NCBI RefSeq assembly: GCF_000023785.1
Contig: NC_012982.1
Coordinates: 3,286,001-3,350,000, forward strand
Direction: 5' to 3'
DNA: 64,000 nucleotides
Origin: Hirschia baltica ATCC 49814
GTDB lineage: Bacteria; Pseudomonadota; Alphaproteobacteria; Caulobacterales; Hyphomonadaceae
Shown here in pieces: positions 37,150 to 49,900 of this stretch. Position numbers and translations under genes: made by a program. Numbering within the stretch: the first letter of the stretch is position 1; every line of letters starts with the position of its first letter. The notes below the pieces were generated by a model that did not search any database, had not been told where the DNA came from, and worked only from the letters and a program-made list of their open reading frames with translations.

Positions 37150-39147
37150 CTAAACTGCCGGACCATCATTAGGCGAGATTTGGTTCTTTACTTTACCAAG
37201 TAAACTACGCTTTTTAGATTGCGCCTTTGAACCATCTAACACTGCATCTCCGTCAGATTCTTTAGATTGTTCTTCTGGCTCTGATTTTTTCTCAGTCTCT
37301 TCCACTGTGCGCTCTGGGCCAAAGCTTATGATAGTCACACCAGCGCCGCCTTTTGCGGACCGATCAGGACCAAGGAAAACAAGACTACCATCTGTACGCA
37401 ATTCAGCTAACAAATCAGCCTCTGGCCGACGTGCTTTCAGGTTTTCTAACGTAAAGCCTTCAGTCAGTGTCGTTTTGGTGAAAGTCCAGCCCCGATAGGT
37501 ATCACGAATAAGCGCATCATATGTACGGCCCTTACCACCTAAAATCTGGCCACGCGCAGATAGGTTGATAGCTCTTGGGTTGTCGTCCTCAATATCTTGT
37601 GTCGCCAATTGGAAGGCGTGATTGCGCCCTAGCTCTGGTCCGAAATGACTACACACTAGCGCGTTATAAGGATCAATTGCAGACACTGCGACGACACTGT
37701 CAAATTTGGAGTGGTCTAGCTGCAATTCAGCTTCTTCAGAAATCACTTCACCATAATACCGGTCTAGATTCGCCTGACGAGCACCGCGCAATCGACCATA
37801 ATTGGAATCAGCCAATATCACATCGGCACCGGCTTCTCCCAAACATTTGGCAAACCCGACACTCCAAGGCGTCGAACCAACAATCAAAGTTCCCGGTCTT
37901 TTTGTTCGAATAAGTCCCAACCAGCTCGCAATCGGTTTGATTGTAAACCCATGTAACACAACAGTTGTGATTGCCATCGCGAAAGCAAGTGTGGTTAGAC
38001 GCTCTGCATCTGGGTATCCTGCCGCCACCATTCTTTCAGCAAAGAAGCCAGAGATAGCAACAGCCACAATACCGCGAGGCGCTATCCACCCGATCAAGGC
38101 TGATTCTTTGGGCTCCAATGCCCCAAGCGTTGTCAGACCTGCTGAAATTGGGCGAACAATAAATAGCATACAGAATAAGAAAGCGAATGTTGGGAAATTA
38201 AACGCAGAAGCAATGTCTTCTGGTTTCAGATTTGCCGTCAGGATGACAAACACCCCTGAAATCAACAATACCGCGATATTCTCTTTGAAACGTCGAACTT
38301 CTTGTAAGCTTGCAAATTTGGCGTTTGCCATCGCCATACCAAACACTGTGACCGCGACAAGTCCGGTTTCGTGTTCAATCAGTTCAGCGAATGAATAACA
38401 GGCAATAACAGCCGACAATAATATGGGGGCTTTAAGGTATTCAGGCGTCCAACCGCGACGGAAAGCGTGGACCAAACCATATCCAAAAGCTACCCCCAAA
38501 GCACCAGCGATAACTGCAGTAAAGAAAATCCACCCAGCAGCATAGAGGGGGTTTTCACCTGCGCTCAAAACGCGCAGAGCTTCATAAACAATCACAGCCA
38601 GCAATGCACCGACAGGATCATTCACGATACCTTCCCATTTCAGGGTGGAACCAACTTTCCCCCCCAATTTGGACTGACGCAATAATGGCATGATTACTGT
38701 GGGACCAGTCACCACCAGAATACCGGCAAACAAAATAGCCACCGGCCAAGAAAGCCCTGCTGCATAGTGGGCAGCAAGCGTGCCTAGCCCCCACGCAATA
38801 GGCGTACCGATAAACACCAATCGCATTACCGCACGACCTGCTTCCCGCAATTCATGGAAACGCAGATTCAATCCGCCTTCAAACAAGATAACTGCAACGG
38901 CCAATGAAACAATCGGACCTAAAAGACTACTTGTTTTCTCGCCATGTGCTCCCTCTCCACCCGATGCAAAGACTTGGGAAGGATTTAGCAAGGGTTCACC
39001 GAAAATCCATGCCCAAAACGGGCCGACGAATAGTCCGGCAACACTCATCAAGACAATTGCAGGTGCCTGAAGACGCCAAGCTAGCCATTGCGCACCAATA
39101 CCGAGCACACCGATAATGGCGACGGCGAGGATTAAGTTATCATGCAT
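37150..39147 (-). CDS. Monovalent cation:proton antiporter (CPA1-like) with regulatory domain
   Basis: 665 aa: about 12 membrane helices (about 5-410) with an NhaP-like pattern (GPTVIMPLL, NDPVGALLAVIV), then a soluble NAD-binding-like region starting TLIVGSTPWSVGF (RCK/TrkA-N-like), and a Lys/Glu/Ser-rich tail. It should exchange Na+ or K+ for protons and help control pH and salt. The tail is longer than in the core family. Confidence 0.9.
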   Translation of the reverse strand: MHDNLILAVAIIGVLGIGAQWLAWRLQAPAIVLMSVAGLFVGPFWAWIFGEPLLNPSQVFASGGEGAHGEKTSSLLGPIVSLAVAVILFEGGLNLRFHELREAGRAVMRLVFIGTPIAWGLGTLAAHYAAGLSWPVAILFAGILVVTGPTVIMPLLRQSKLGGKVGSTLKWEGIVNDPVGALLAVIVYEALRVLSAGENPLYAAGWIFFTAVIAGALGVAFGYGLVHAFRRGWTPEYLKAPILLSAVIACYSFAELIEHETGLVAVTVFGMAMANAKFASLQEVRRFKENIAVLLISGVFVILTANLKPEDIASAFNFPTFAFLFCMLFIVRPISAGLTTLGALEPKESALIGWIAPRGIVAVAISGFFAERMVAAGYPDAERLTTLAFAMAITTVVLHGFTIKPIASWLGLIRTKRPGTLIVGSTPWSVGFAKCLGEAGADVILADSNYGRLRGARQANLDRYYGEVISEEAELQLDHSKFDSVVAVSAIDPYNALVCSHFGPELGRNHAFQLATQDIEDDNPRAINLSARGQILGGKGRTYDALIRDTYRGWTFTKTTLTEGFTLENLKARRPEADLLAELRTDGSLVFLGPDRSAKGGAGVTIISFGPERTVEETEKKSEPEEQSKESDGDAVLDGSKAQSKKRSLLGKVKNQISPNDGPAV

Positions 39148-39173
39148 ATATTAAACGCCCCTCAGGCGGCAAA

Positions 39174-39752
39174 TCAAGAAACTGGAGTGTTGACAATAAT
39201 GTCCGGTGCTAATCCATCACCCGCAACATGCTCGTCTGAAAAGTCAAATCCGATACTACGCGAACTATAATCACCGTCTCGATAAAGCTCTATCTTTTCA
39301 TCTAACCAATGCACGATGTGATCAAACAGCTTTTGATAAAATTCTTGATGATCATCATCTGTGAACGGCAGATCAAACTTGTGAGATTCCCCATCTACAA
39401 TGGAAACTTCGAAAAAGTCACCTTTTTTTGAACAAATAAGTGACATCCTCAACCAATCGGTGCCCCGTGTCACGCGCACAGCCAAACCAAAAGCAATTGG
39501 TCCGATATGGCGGAAGCCGCGCGGAGGCATGGAAAATGCTGCATCCCCATATTCTTTCGGTTGGAACGGGCCTTGAGCAGGAACTAAATGCACACAAACC
39601 CCATCTGTAGAAGCTAAATATTTGCAAAAACCTGACTGTATTCCATTTGCAATACGACGCACACGATCATAGTTTTCTTTGGCTAACTCCTGATATTCAC
39701 CAGCGCGCTCTATCAGGATTTCAAACTTTGTTGCATCTTTGGTTTTTGTCAT
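39174..39752 (-). CDS. Uncharacterised protein
   Basis: 192 aa from ATG 39752, with an AAAGAGA sequence before it; an upstream start at 39785 is weaker. Cytosolic, with a mixed alpha/beta pattern (FRHIGPIAFGLAVRVTRGTDWLRMSLI). Family not recognised. It follows the antiporter gene's start closely on the same strand, so the two may be co-transcribed. Confidence 0.65.
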   Translation of the reverse strand: MTKTKDATKFEILIERAGEYQELAKENYDRVRRIANGIQSGFCKYLASTDGVCVHLVPAQGPFQPKEYGDAAFSMPPRGFRHIGPIAFGLAVRVTRGTDWLRMSLICSKKGDFFEVSIVDGESHKFDLPFTDDDHQEFYQKLFDHIVHWLDEKIELYRDGDYSSRSIGFDFSDEHVAGDGLAPDIIVNTPVS

Positions 39753-39868
39753 TTTATTCTCTTTAGAAAAAGATTTTCTGCTCATGAAGAACTATAATAA
39801 TAGATGTAAAACAATCAGTTAAATTGAAATAACATCCATTGCACGCCCATTTGGATCAATTTGGCAGT

Positions 39869-40858
39869 TTATATACTAAGAGTCACGGACAATGGGCAAT
39901 GGTCTGAAGATTTGGGACGCATCCACCCCACACCACCAAAGCGGTGCCCTTTATATCGATTTGCTCTCAATGGCTGCCCTGCCCTAACAATCCTCAGTCT
40001 TGCATCCTGGTTACGTGCAGCAAGAGAAGGAGACATAAATATATGGTCCAGTGCACCATAAACATCACCATGACTATAGTAATGCGTCCAGCGATTTAAC
40101 GGAGATTTCTCAAGAGTGACACCTGCATCAATAGCAAACCCATCTCTGATTAAAGGCCCTAATCCGTGGTCAAAAAGCGTTGCACCATCTAGCTCGAAAT
40201 AATCATTGAAATCTCCCAGCGCGATCCAGTTTTCTGCTTCAGGATCAGCAAAACGCTGCTCGATGAGTATACGGACCGCCTTCGCTTCAGCCTCTCGAAC
40301 AGGCTTCGTCTCCGTTCGACCGCCATGCATGGATTTGAAATGACACACAAACAGCGTGAGTGACTTACCCTCTTTTTCAACCTCTATCTCTAAACAATCG
40401 CGGCGAAAAATGCGGTCATTTTCATGGCAACCCAAAGGCGGCTTAATGTTTAAATCTGCGTAGGTTTTGTCGGCATGGCTTAATTTGCGTATGATTTTAA
40501 CGCGCGACAAAACCCCAACATCAATACCGCGTTGATCATTGCCTTCTACCAACGCCCTGTAAAAATAACCTTTTTTAAGCCATCGCCGTAGATACCGATT
40601 GTGAAATGCTGTCAAAGTGACAAGGTTTTCAACTTCTTGCAAACAGCAAATATCTGCCTGAGAAGCCGATAAGGCTTGCGCCGTCAAAGTGCGATCATCT
40701 TCAGATAAGACATTAAAAAGCTCATCAATTTGATTGGCTTTTTCTGAATCATCAATCAACGTGATTTTGTTTCCAAGGTCGGGAATGGTTTGCGCTGAAA
40801 AATCACACCGCATCATCAAATTTTCGCAATTAAACGTCGTCACTGAAATTTGTGTCAC
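39869..40858 (-). CDS. Endonuclease/exonuclease/phosphatase family protein
   Basis: 329 aa; GTG 40858 start. EEP-fold signatures: NCENL near the N-terminus, LQEVEN with the metal-binding Glu, VCHFKSMHGG, LGDFNDY and a C-terminal DHIF plus SSDHCPL. It hydrolyses phosphodiester or phosphomonoester bonds with Mg2+. Substrate could be DNA, RNA or a lipid head group; context does not decide. Confidence 0.9.
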   Translation of the reverse strand: MTQISVTTFNCENLMMRCDFSAQTIPDLGNKITLIDDSEKANQIDELFNVLSEDDRTLTAQALSASQADICCLQEVENLVTLTAFHNRYLRRWLKKGYFYRALVEGNDQRGIDVGVLSRVKIIRKLSHADKTYADLNIKPPLGCHENDRIFRRDCLEIEVEKEGKSLTLFVCHFKSMHGGRTETKPVREAEAKAVRILIEQRFADPEAENWIALGDFNDYFELDGATLFDHGLGPLIRDGFAIDAGVTLEKSPLNRWTHYYSHGDVYGALDHIFMSPSLAARNQDARLRIVRAGQPLRANRYKGHRFGGVGWMRPKSSDHCPLSVTLSI

Positions 40859-40890
40859 ATCACACCCGTTCTGAAATTCAAATCAGCTAT

Positions 40891-42720
40891 TTATAAGCTA
40901 CACGCCGGTAAAGTCGGCACTAAGTCGAAAGGAGCTGTTATGCGAATTTCATCAGAAATAACAGGGCTCACCCCATGCCAAAAATATGACGGAAACAAAA
41001 CAAGTTGACCTGCTTTTGGTTTTATCCACCTCTCTACGCCGTCTCCCCCCTCAATTACGAAAGGCGGCTCTCCAAATTTAATCCACCCATCTTTTTCAAT
41101 TTCTGATTTTTTAGGTGTTTTCACATAATAAGCAGAACTGATCCAACCATCAGGATGGATATGATTGACATGTCGTCCTCCTGCAGAAAGTCGTACAGAC
41201 CAACACCCTTGGATATTAAAACCATCTGTTATGCGCGCGCCTAATTGCAAATGATCAAATTGCTTTAAATGCTCGATATAAGCCATTATCGGCACTTTCA
41301 GTGCTTCAATATATTTTTGAATAACTGGACTTTTTTCAAATTCTAGAGACCTAAGCGACTGGGTGCCCAAACGTACCGATTGATCAAGCGGCGTTTGCTC
41401 ATAGGTGTGCAGATCCGTGATAGCTTGCGCCAAATCAGCATTGAAACTTTCCATAGAGGCATACCCCTTTGGCGTTTCAAGTTCATATACCTGAACCATC
41501 TCATTGTAGTTGCAAATTTGTTTATATTTTTCAGTGTCTAAAACGCGCAAAACAGTCGTTTCATAAGCCAGCCAAAACTGACTGTTCGGCAAATTTTTTC
41601 GCCAAATATCGACGATTTCAGAAGCTTTTTTCACTTTAGCAGTCTTCAGCAACACGCGAACCAATCGGGTAGCAATAACTTCATTTTCGGGTTGTTGATC
41701 TAATGCACGTTGCGCAAGCCGAGATGCTAAAGTCCAACCCTCTGGCCAATTCTCATAAATACCCGCCCCAAGAGTCAAAAATTCAACTTGCTGCGTTATA
41801 CTTTTAGGAAGTTTCTCAAAGAACATTTTAGCTTGTTCATAGGCTTCGACATCTATCAAACTCTCCAGAGCAACAAGCAAATACTCCGGTTTGCTCTCAT
41901 AAGTTTCCACCGCTTTTGATACATAATTGATAAATTCTGGCCTTGGTAATTTCAATCCTTCAAGCTTCAAAAGAAGCCCCATTAAAATCTGATCGTCATA
42001 GGCTTTTAGACAATTACCAATGAATATTTGTGCTTCATTATATTTGCCTGCTTCAAAATAATACTTTGCTTTAAGCTGTGTGACTTCCGCAGATAAACCA
42101 TGCTTTTTCTCGTAAGCAGACAGGTTTTTCTCAACTTCATCAAACTCACAACGCGATAGACATATTTGAATGAATCGAAATTCTATATATGCATTTTCAG
42201 GCGAAATTGCCTGAGCCCTTAACAGATATTCTAAAGCATCTTCAAATTGATTACATCCCAAATAAGCGTCTGCCATAGCAATGAGTGCTAATGTGTTATT
42301 CGGCTCCGCTTCCAATATACGACGTAAATATTGCTGGGCTTCAGCATGCTGACCCGCCACTATGAGTTTTTGCGCGAGGTTCAAAAAAGCAGGGAGATAA
42401 TTTACATTTGCTTTTACAGACTTGCGATACATTTTTATGGCTGAAAACAGTTTCCCCTGTTTTGACAATACATTTCCAAGTGTATTTATTGCTTCAGCAT
42501 GGCTTGGGTTTAATTGAATTGCATTTAGAAATTGCTTTTTTGCATCTTCCAGCCGCCCCAACTGATTTAGACACACAGCCAACAAGTAAACCGCGTCAAA
42601 GTTTTGCGGAGCTAGTTTCTTCGCTTTGCTAAAAACATCATATGCTCGCCGATAATCTTTTTGGTTATATAAACTCATTCCTTGATGAAGTAGCTGCTGA
42701 ACACTCAATTTTGTACTCAT
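40891..42720 (-). CDS. TPR protein with C-terminal 2OG-Fe(II) oxygenase
   Basis: 609 aa. Residues about 10-210 hold several tetratricopeptide repeats, and about 215-450 further helical repeats. The C-terminal domain (about 495-605) is a 2-oxoglutarate/Fe(II) oxygenase of the TPR-associated kind: iron ligands His522, Asp524 (HPD) and His582 (FWHG), with Arg593 as likely 2OG-binding. It may hydroxylate a protein or small molecule linked to uptake. It lies next to the TonB receptor on the same strand. Confidence 0.9.
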   Translation of the reverse strand: MSTKLSVQQLLHQGMSLYNQKDYRRAYDVFSKAKKLAPQNFDAVYLLAVCLNQLGRLEDAKKQFLNAIQLNPSHAEAINTLGNVLSKQGKLFSAIKMYRKSVKANVNYLPAFLNLAQKLIVAGQHAEAQQYLRRILEAEPNNTLALIAMADAYLGCNQFEDALEYLLRAQAISPENAYIEFRFIQICLSRCEFDEVEKNLSAYEKKHGLSAEVTQLKAKYYFEAGKYNEAQIFIGNCLKAYDDQILMGLLLKLEGLKLPRPEFINYVSKAVETYESKPEYLLVALESLIDVEAYEQAKMFFEKLPKSITQQVEFLTLGAGIYENWPEGWTLASRLAQRALDQQPENEVIATRLVRVLLKTAKVKKASEIVDIWRKNLPNSQFWLAYETTVLRVLDTEKYKQICNYNEMVQVYELETPKGYASMESFNADLAQAITDLHTYEQTPLDQSVRLGTQSLRSLEFEKSPVIQKYIEALKVPIMAYIEHLKQFDHLQLGARITDGFNIQGCWSVRLSAGGRHVNHIHPDGWISSAYYVKTPKKSEIEKDGWIKFGEPPFVIEGGDGVERWIKPKAGQLVLFPSYFWHGVSPVISDEIRITAPFDLVPTLPACSL

Positions 42721-42775
42721 CCTAAATCACCTTAAATCACAAGCCTCTCAGTCACAGCAACTCTATTGCAATGCC

Positions 42776-42807
42776 AAAAAAAAGGCCAAGGCATAAGCCC
42801 TGGCCTT
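42776..42807 (-). terminator. Terminator after the TonB receptor gene
   Basis: A stem of AAGGCCA/TGGCCTT plus GGC/GCC (42782-42792 with 42797-42807) is followed on the minus strand by eight T residues. Confidence 0.92.
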
Positions 42808-42837
42808 AATTATTTTACTTCAAACTAAGTTCTAAAT

Positions 42838-45771
42838 TTAGAATCTAGCTTTTGCAGATAGGAAGAATGTACGTCCGTACACATCATAAACTGCAGGGTA
42901 AGTGTTTGCTTGTTCTTGGTTGTCACCAATGTACTCTGGCTCTTGAGCAAGCAAGTTATCAATACCACCTGTCAAAGTCAGATAGTCGTTAACTGACCAA
43001 GAAGTAGAAATATCGAAGTAGTTGTATGCATCGATTTTTTCAACAGAGTAGTCTGATGTGTCATCATCATCTTCAACACTACCAATGTGACGCCACATTA
43101 GTTGTGTTGTGAATGCATCAATTGCCCATGTTGCAGTGAAACGGTGCTTGTATTCTGGAAGTGGGTTTCCACAAGTTAGACCAAAAGCTCCTGCACATTC
43201 GATTTCAGTACCACCTGGCTCAGGAAGCGTTGAAGCTTCTTGTGTCACAGTACCAAGGTAAGCAAGGTTCATGTCACCCCAAGTACCCGGCATGTCGAAA
43301 CCATAGTTTGCTTGAATATCGAAACCATTCAGTGACTCAGACGCAACGTTCTCAGCGAGTTCAAGAACATAGTCGATCAGACCATCTTCATAACGTACGA
43401 TTGAATTACAGTAAACTGAACCCAAACCACCTTTAGTTGCATCATTATAACATGTGTTGATGATGTTGTTTGCTCCACCACCAAATGCAGCGATAGAGTC
43501 TTCAATCTGAATGTCGAAGTAGTCAACAGAAACTGTAAGACCTTCAATGAAGGACGGCTCGTAAACAAAACCTACAGTCAATGTTTCAGCTTCTTCTGGT
43601 TTCAAGTCTGGATTACCACCAGAAAGTGAGCGCACCTGACCTGAAGCCGGTTGGATCAGAGTTGAACCAACTTGGTTTGCAGGAACACCTGTTGCTTGAC
43701 ATAATGCAGAGATAGAAGCTGCATTTGGGTTATCCGAAGAACAAGGGTCACTTGCACCTGGGAAACCTTCACCCGCTGGGGCGAACAATTCATAGATGTT
43801 AGGTGCACGAACAGCTGTGTTGAAAGATGCGCGGAAACGGAAATCTTCAACAGGAGCCCACTCACCAGAGATTTTGTAGGAATCTACTTTACCACTCGTT
43901 GAGTAGTCTGATGTACGGTAAGCAAGTTCCATTGCTACAATTTCAGCAAACGGCATGTCTGAAATAAATGGTAAGTAAACCTCACCATAGAAATCATAAA
44001 CATCAAAGCCACCTTCGATAGGAGGCGCGCCATTGAAACCAGAGATAGATCCAGTTGCCAAGTCTTGTGAAGGATCGAATTTAAATTCTTCTTCACGGTA
44101 TTCAGCACCAACAGACCAACCAATTGGTCCACCTGGAAGCGCAAGCGCACCCATGTTGGAACCAGTTACGTTCGCAGAGAACAATGTTTGGTTGTAGTTC
44201 GCATCGGCGTTTACACGTGTAGCAACATAAGAAGCTGCTTCAGGTGAAATGTTGCCCAAACCATATAGGTTCATCGGCGCACATCCATCAGATGTATCAG
44301 CACATGTTGGCTGACCATCAGCTCCAACATCGACATTACCGTCACCATCTGCATCAGCCAGAAGAAGAGCACTCTGCCAACGGTCAAGATTTACGTTACC
44401 AATTTGAGATGTTGAGTTTAGAACACGACCATCTTGAAGGAAGATATCATAGGAAACACTGTCGTTAATGTCACCTTTTAAACCAACTTGGAACTGAGCT
44501 GAGTAGAATTTATCATCTGAATACCGCTCACCAACTTCCAGCATGCGGCGACGAAGAAGGTTCGTTTTAACAGTATCAAAAATTCCGTCTCCATCAGTAT
44601 CCACAACTGAATCTTTTGGAGTTGTGATATTTCCATCATCGTCACGGTCATAACCAAAAGCCAAAGAAAGTGCTTCTTGAGCTTCAGTTGTCAAAAATGG
44701 GTTACCATCAACAGAGATTTCCGCACCAAGGTATGCCGGCGTAGCAGCAAGTTGTTGAGGAACATTGTTGTAAGCAAAGTTGAAACTACCATAAACTGTT
44801 GCATGCTCATTCACTTCATATTCTAGAGCAGAATAAGCTGTGAAACGTTCTTGTGGAAGTTGAATATAGTTGACAGGTGCGTAGTTGTAATAATCGTTTC
44901 CAGAACCGTCTAGTGCAGTACGGAAAGGTGCAAGACCACCATCTTCAGTGAAGTAAACTCCACCTGGGAAACCTGAGTCAGAAAAGTCTGCGAAGATTGA
45001 ACCTTGTGGCACGTATGAAGAACCACCGTTTACAAATCCACCTTCACCATCATCCCAAGCTGCAAACTGTGCAAAGTCACGATCACCTTGGAAAAGAGAC
45101 TCACGGTTTGTGTAGCTCATTGATGTCACAATGTGACCACGGCCATCGTCAAAACCAGTACCTGCTGTCAAAGACAATGTCTGAATTCCAGCATCACCTT
45201 CTTCAGTCATTTCAGCAGATGCACCAACTTCGATACCTTCGAAGTCAGTTTTCATTACAAAGTTAACAACACCAGCAACCGCATCAGAACCATAAACAGC
45301 TGAAGCACCACCAGTTACAACCTCAACCTGCTCAATCAAAGCAGCAGGAATTGTGTTCAAGTCAACAACACCAGTACTTGTTGTTGGAACAACACGCTTA
45401 CCATTGATTAGAACCAATGAACGGTTTGAACCAAGACCACGAAGGTCCACAGTCGCATAACCACCACCTGGGTTGTTTGATGAACGGTCAAAACCAGGAA
45501 CAGCTTGTGGAAGAGTGTTCAACAAGCTTTCTGTGTTGACTGTCGCGGTAAGGTCAAATTGCTCAGCACCAATCGTAGCAACAGGACTGTTGGACACGAA
45601 GTCTTGCTTAGCAATACGCGAACCAGTTACGACGATCGTGTCTTGCACGCCAGCTTCTGCAGCTTCGTCAACGACATCTTGAGCTAGTACAGCTGGAGTA
45701 GCAACTAGACCCGCAAAACCAGCCAAAATTGTCGTACGAACCAGGCTGCTCTTCAAGTTCTTAATATTCAT
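42838..45771 (-). CDS. TonB-dependent outer membrane receptor
   Basis: 977 aa. A signal peptide ends near VLA (about 30). TonB box-like DTIVVTGSRI leads into the plug domain (about 60-170), and a 22-strand barrel follows, ending YGRTFFLSAKARF with the terminal Phe typical of outer-membrane proteins. GGGGG precedes the ATG. It takes up a large substrate, perhaps an oligosaccharide, polyphenol or siderophore. A long 420-bp 5' region suggests regulated expression. Confidence 0.96.
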   Translation of the reverse strand: MNIKNLKSSLVRTTILAGFAGLVATPAVLAQDVVDEAAEAGVQDTIVVTGSRIAKQDFVSNSPVATIGAEQFDLTATVNTESLLNTLPQAVPGFDRSSNNPGGGYATVDLRGLGSNRSLVLINGKRVVPTTSTGVVDLNTIPAALIEQVEVVTGGASAVYGSDAVAGVVNFVMKTDFEGIEVGASAEMTEEGDAGIQTLSLTAGTGFDDGRGHIVTSMSYTNRESLFQGDRDFAQFAAWDDGEGGFVNGGSSYVPQGSIFADFSDSGFPGGVYFTEDGGLAPFRTALDGSGNDYYNYAPVNYIQLPQERFTAYSALEYEVNEHATVYGSFNFAYNNVPQQLAATPAYLGAEISVDGNPFLTTEAQEALSLAFGYDRDDDGNITTPKDSVVDTDGDGIFDTVKTNLLRRRMLEVGERYSDDKFYSAQFQVGLKGDINDSVSYDIFLQDGRVLNSTSQIGNVNLDRWQSALLLADADGDGNVDVGADGQPTCADTSDGCAPMNLYGLGNISPEAASYVATRVNADANYNQTLFSANVTGSNMGALALPGGPIGWSVGAEYREEEFKFDPSQDLATGSISGFNGAPPIEGGFDVYDFYGEVYLPFISDMPFAEIVAMELAYRTSDYSTSGKVDSYKISGEWAPVEDFRFRASFNTAVRAPNIYELFAPAGEGFPGASDPCSSDNPNAASISALCQATGVPANQVGSTLIQPASGQVRSLSGGNPDLKPEEAETLTVGFVYEPSFIEGLTVSVDYFDIQIEDSIAAFGGGANNIINTCYNDATKGGLGSVYCNSIVRYEDGLIDYVLELAENVASESLNGFDIQANYGFDMPGTWGDMNLAYLGTVTQEASTLPEPGGTEIECAGAFGLTCGNPLPEYKHRFTATWAIDAFTTQLMWRHIGSVEDDDDTSDYSVEKIDAYNYFDISTSWSVNDYLTLTGGIDNLLAQEPEYIGDNQEQANTYPAVYDVYGRTFFLSAKARF

Positions 45772-46188
45772 TCGGACCCCCGAATTAGAGAATTACAACA
45801 GTTCGGAGCCCTTCCATAATGATTTTGCCCAATCAATTTGAAACCTCTGGCCCGCGAACTTGCATACTAAACAAGTCTACTGTCACAAAATCGTCAATTG
45901 ATTTAGATGAAACAACGCCAAAATAACGGCCTTTCCACCCAGCATGAGACAAAATTGCAACAATCAGGCCTTGTTTACACCGTAACGCAACAAATTTTGC
46001 TCAATTCCAGCCGATAGGTGACTGTATATTGTGCACACTGAATTTGCTACAAATCAGGCAATATGCCAAATCGGGGTAGGCTTTAACCAATTACCTTGGG
46101 CAAAATAACACTTTTTGTGCAAAAATATATTCAAAAATACATCAAAGTGCAAATGTTGCCACACTACAATGCAGCAACACCCCTTGAA
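45772..46188. other. 417-bp intergenic region between TonB receptor and gyrB
   Basis: AT-rich, no convincing gene. It should hold the TonB receptor promoter (minus strand) and the end of gyrB. Several TTGC/GCAA stretches repeat, but I see no clear operator or terminator. Confidence 0.5.
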
Positions 46189-48657
<2,469 letters not shown>

Positions 48658-48696
48658 TCATTCCGCAGCAAAGCTGCACGCAATTAGACGCTCAGT

Positions 48697-49887
48697 TCAA
48701 ACCTTGATCACTTGGCCATTCTCGACGCAAAAACGTTGCGCACGATCACCAAATGCATCAAACAAGGCAGCGTCTGTTCCCGTCAGCCAAGCCTGACCGC
48801 CAAGCGCGGCCAATTCGTCATACAAAGCAGCCCGCCTAACCGAATCAAGGTGTGCCGCAGCTTCATCTAACAATAGCAAAGGATTGGGGGCAAAGTCGCC
48901 CTCTAAAAGTGCTTTTGCATTTGCTAGTATCATTCCCATAAGGAGCGCTTTTTGCTCTCCTGTCGAGCACTGAGCCGCAGGAAGTTGTTTTGGACGGTGA
49001 ACAACCTGCAAATCACTGCGATGAACACCTGCAAGTGTCCTTCCAGCAACAGAATCACGCGCCCGACCCACCTTCAGCGAATCAGATATTGCCCCCTCAA
49101 TAGCCGCTTGCGAATCACCTTGCAAAGCCATTGCTTCAAACTTACCTGCAATTGATAAATCAGCCTTAGGGAAATGCCCCTCTGGACGCGCATCTATTGC
49201 AGCCTGAATACGTTTGAGCGCCGTTGCCCGATTAACAGCAATTGCCGCTCCAGCCTCTGCTAACCGCGCCTCCAGCGCATCCAACCAAGATGCATCCATA
49301 CGCCCCTGCTCAAAAAGAGCATTTCGTTCGCGCATGGCCTTCTCATAAGCGGCAGATGCACTTCCATGCGCGGGGACATGTGCAAGCACCTGCCGGTCGT
49401 AAAATTTACGCCTGTCGCCGGCTGGTCCTGCGAAAACGCGATCCATAGCCGGGGTCAACCATACCACACGAACAAGTTCGGCTAAGTTTGTCTGGCTCAC
49501 AGGAGCATCATCTAGCTTTGCGACACGTCTCGTGCGCCCATCGGGTGAAACATCCAAACCAACAGATATCTGCCTATCCAGCCCCGCATCATCCATACGT
49601 GCCGATATAGCCCAACCACCAACCACACTCTCCCCCGCCTCTACGCGCACAAGAGAAGGCAAAGATGCAGCTCTCAGCCCTTTACCGGGGCCAAGCATAG
49701 ACACCGCTTCAAGCAAGTTTGTTTTTCCAGCACCATTTGCACCAAACAAACAGACAGGTCTGGCATCCATCTCAAGGACGGTGGAAGCATGATTTCTGAA
49801 ATTATGAAGTGCCAGACGCTGTATCGTCAGCCCTTGAGGAGACACAAACGCCTCCTCATCGGTAATATCTGACACGGCATCAACCAT
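48697..49887 (-). CDS. recF: RecF DNA repair and recombination protein
   Basis: 396 aa. An SMC-like ATPase with Walker A GANGAGKTNLLEAV and, near the end, the signature and Walker B LLLLDEAAAHLD. It loads RecA at gaps with RecO and RecR. It starts 14 bp after dnaN and precedes gyrB by 66 bp, so the three may be one operon. Confidence 0.96.
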   Translation of the reverse strand: MVDAVSDITDEEAFVSPQGLTIQRLALHNFRNHASTVLEMDARPVCLFGANGAGKTNLLEAVSMLGPGKGLRAASLPSLVRVEAGESVVGGWAISARMDDAGLDRQISVGLDVSPDGRTRRVAKLDDAPVSQTNLAELVRVVWLTPAMDRVFAGPAGDRRKFYDRQVLAHVPAHGSASAAYEKAMRERNALFEQGRMDASWLDALEARLAEAGAAIAVNRATALKRIQAAIDARPEGHFPKADLSIAGKFEAMALQGDSQAAIEGAISDSLKVGRARDSVAGRTLAGVHRSDLQVVHRPKQLPAAQCSTGEQKALLMGMILANAKALLEGDFAPNPLLLLDEAAAHLDSVRRAALYDELAALGGQAWLTGTDAALFDAFGDRAQRFCVENGQVIKV

Positions 49888-49900
49888 CAGTATGTTCTAA

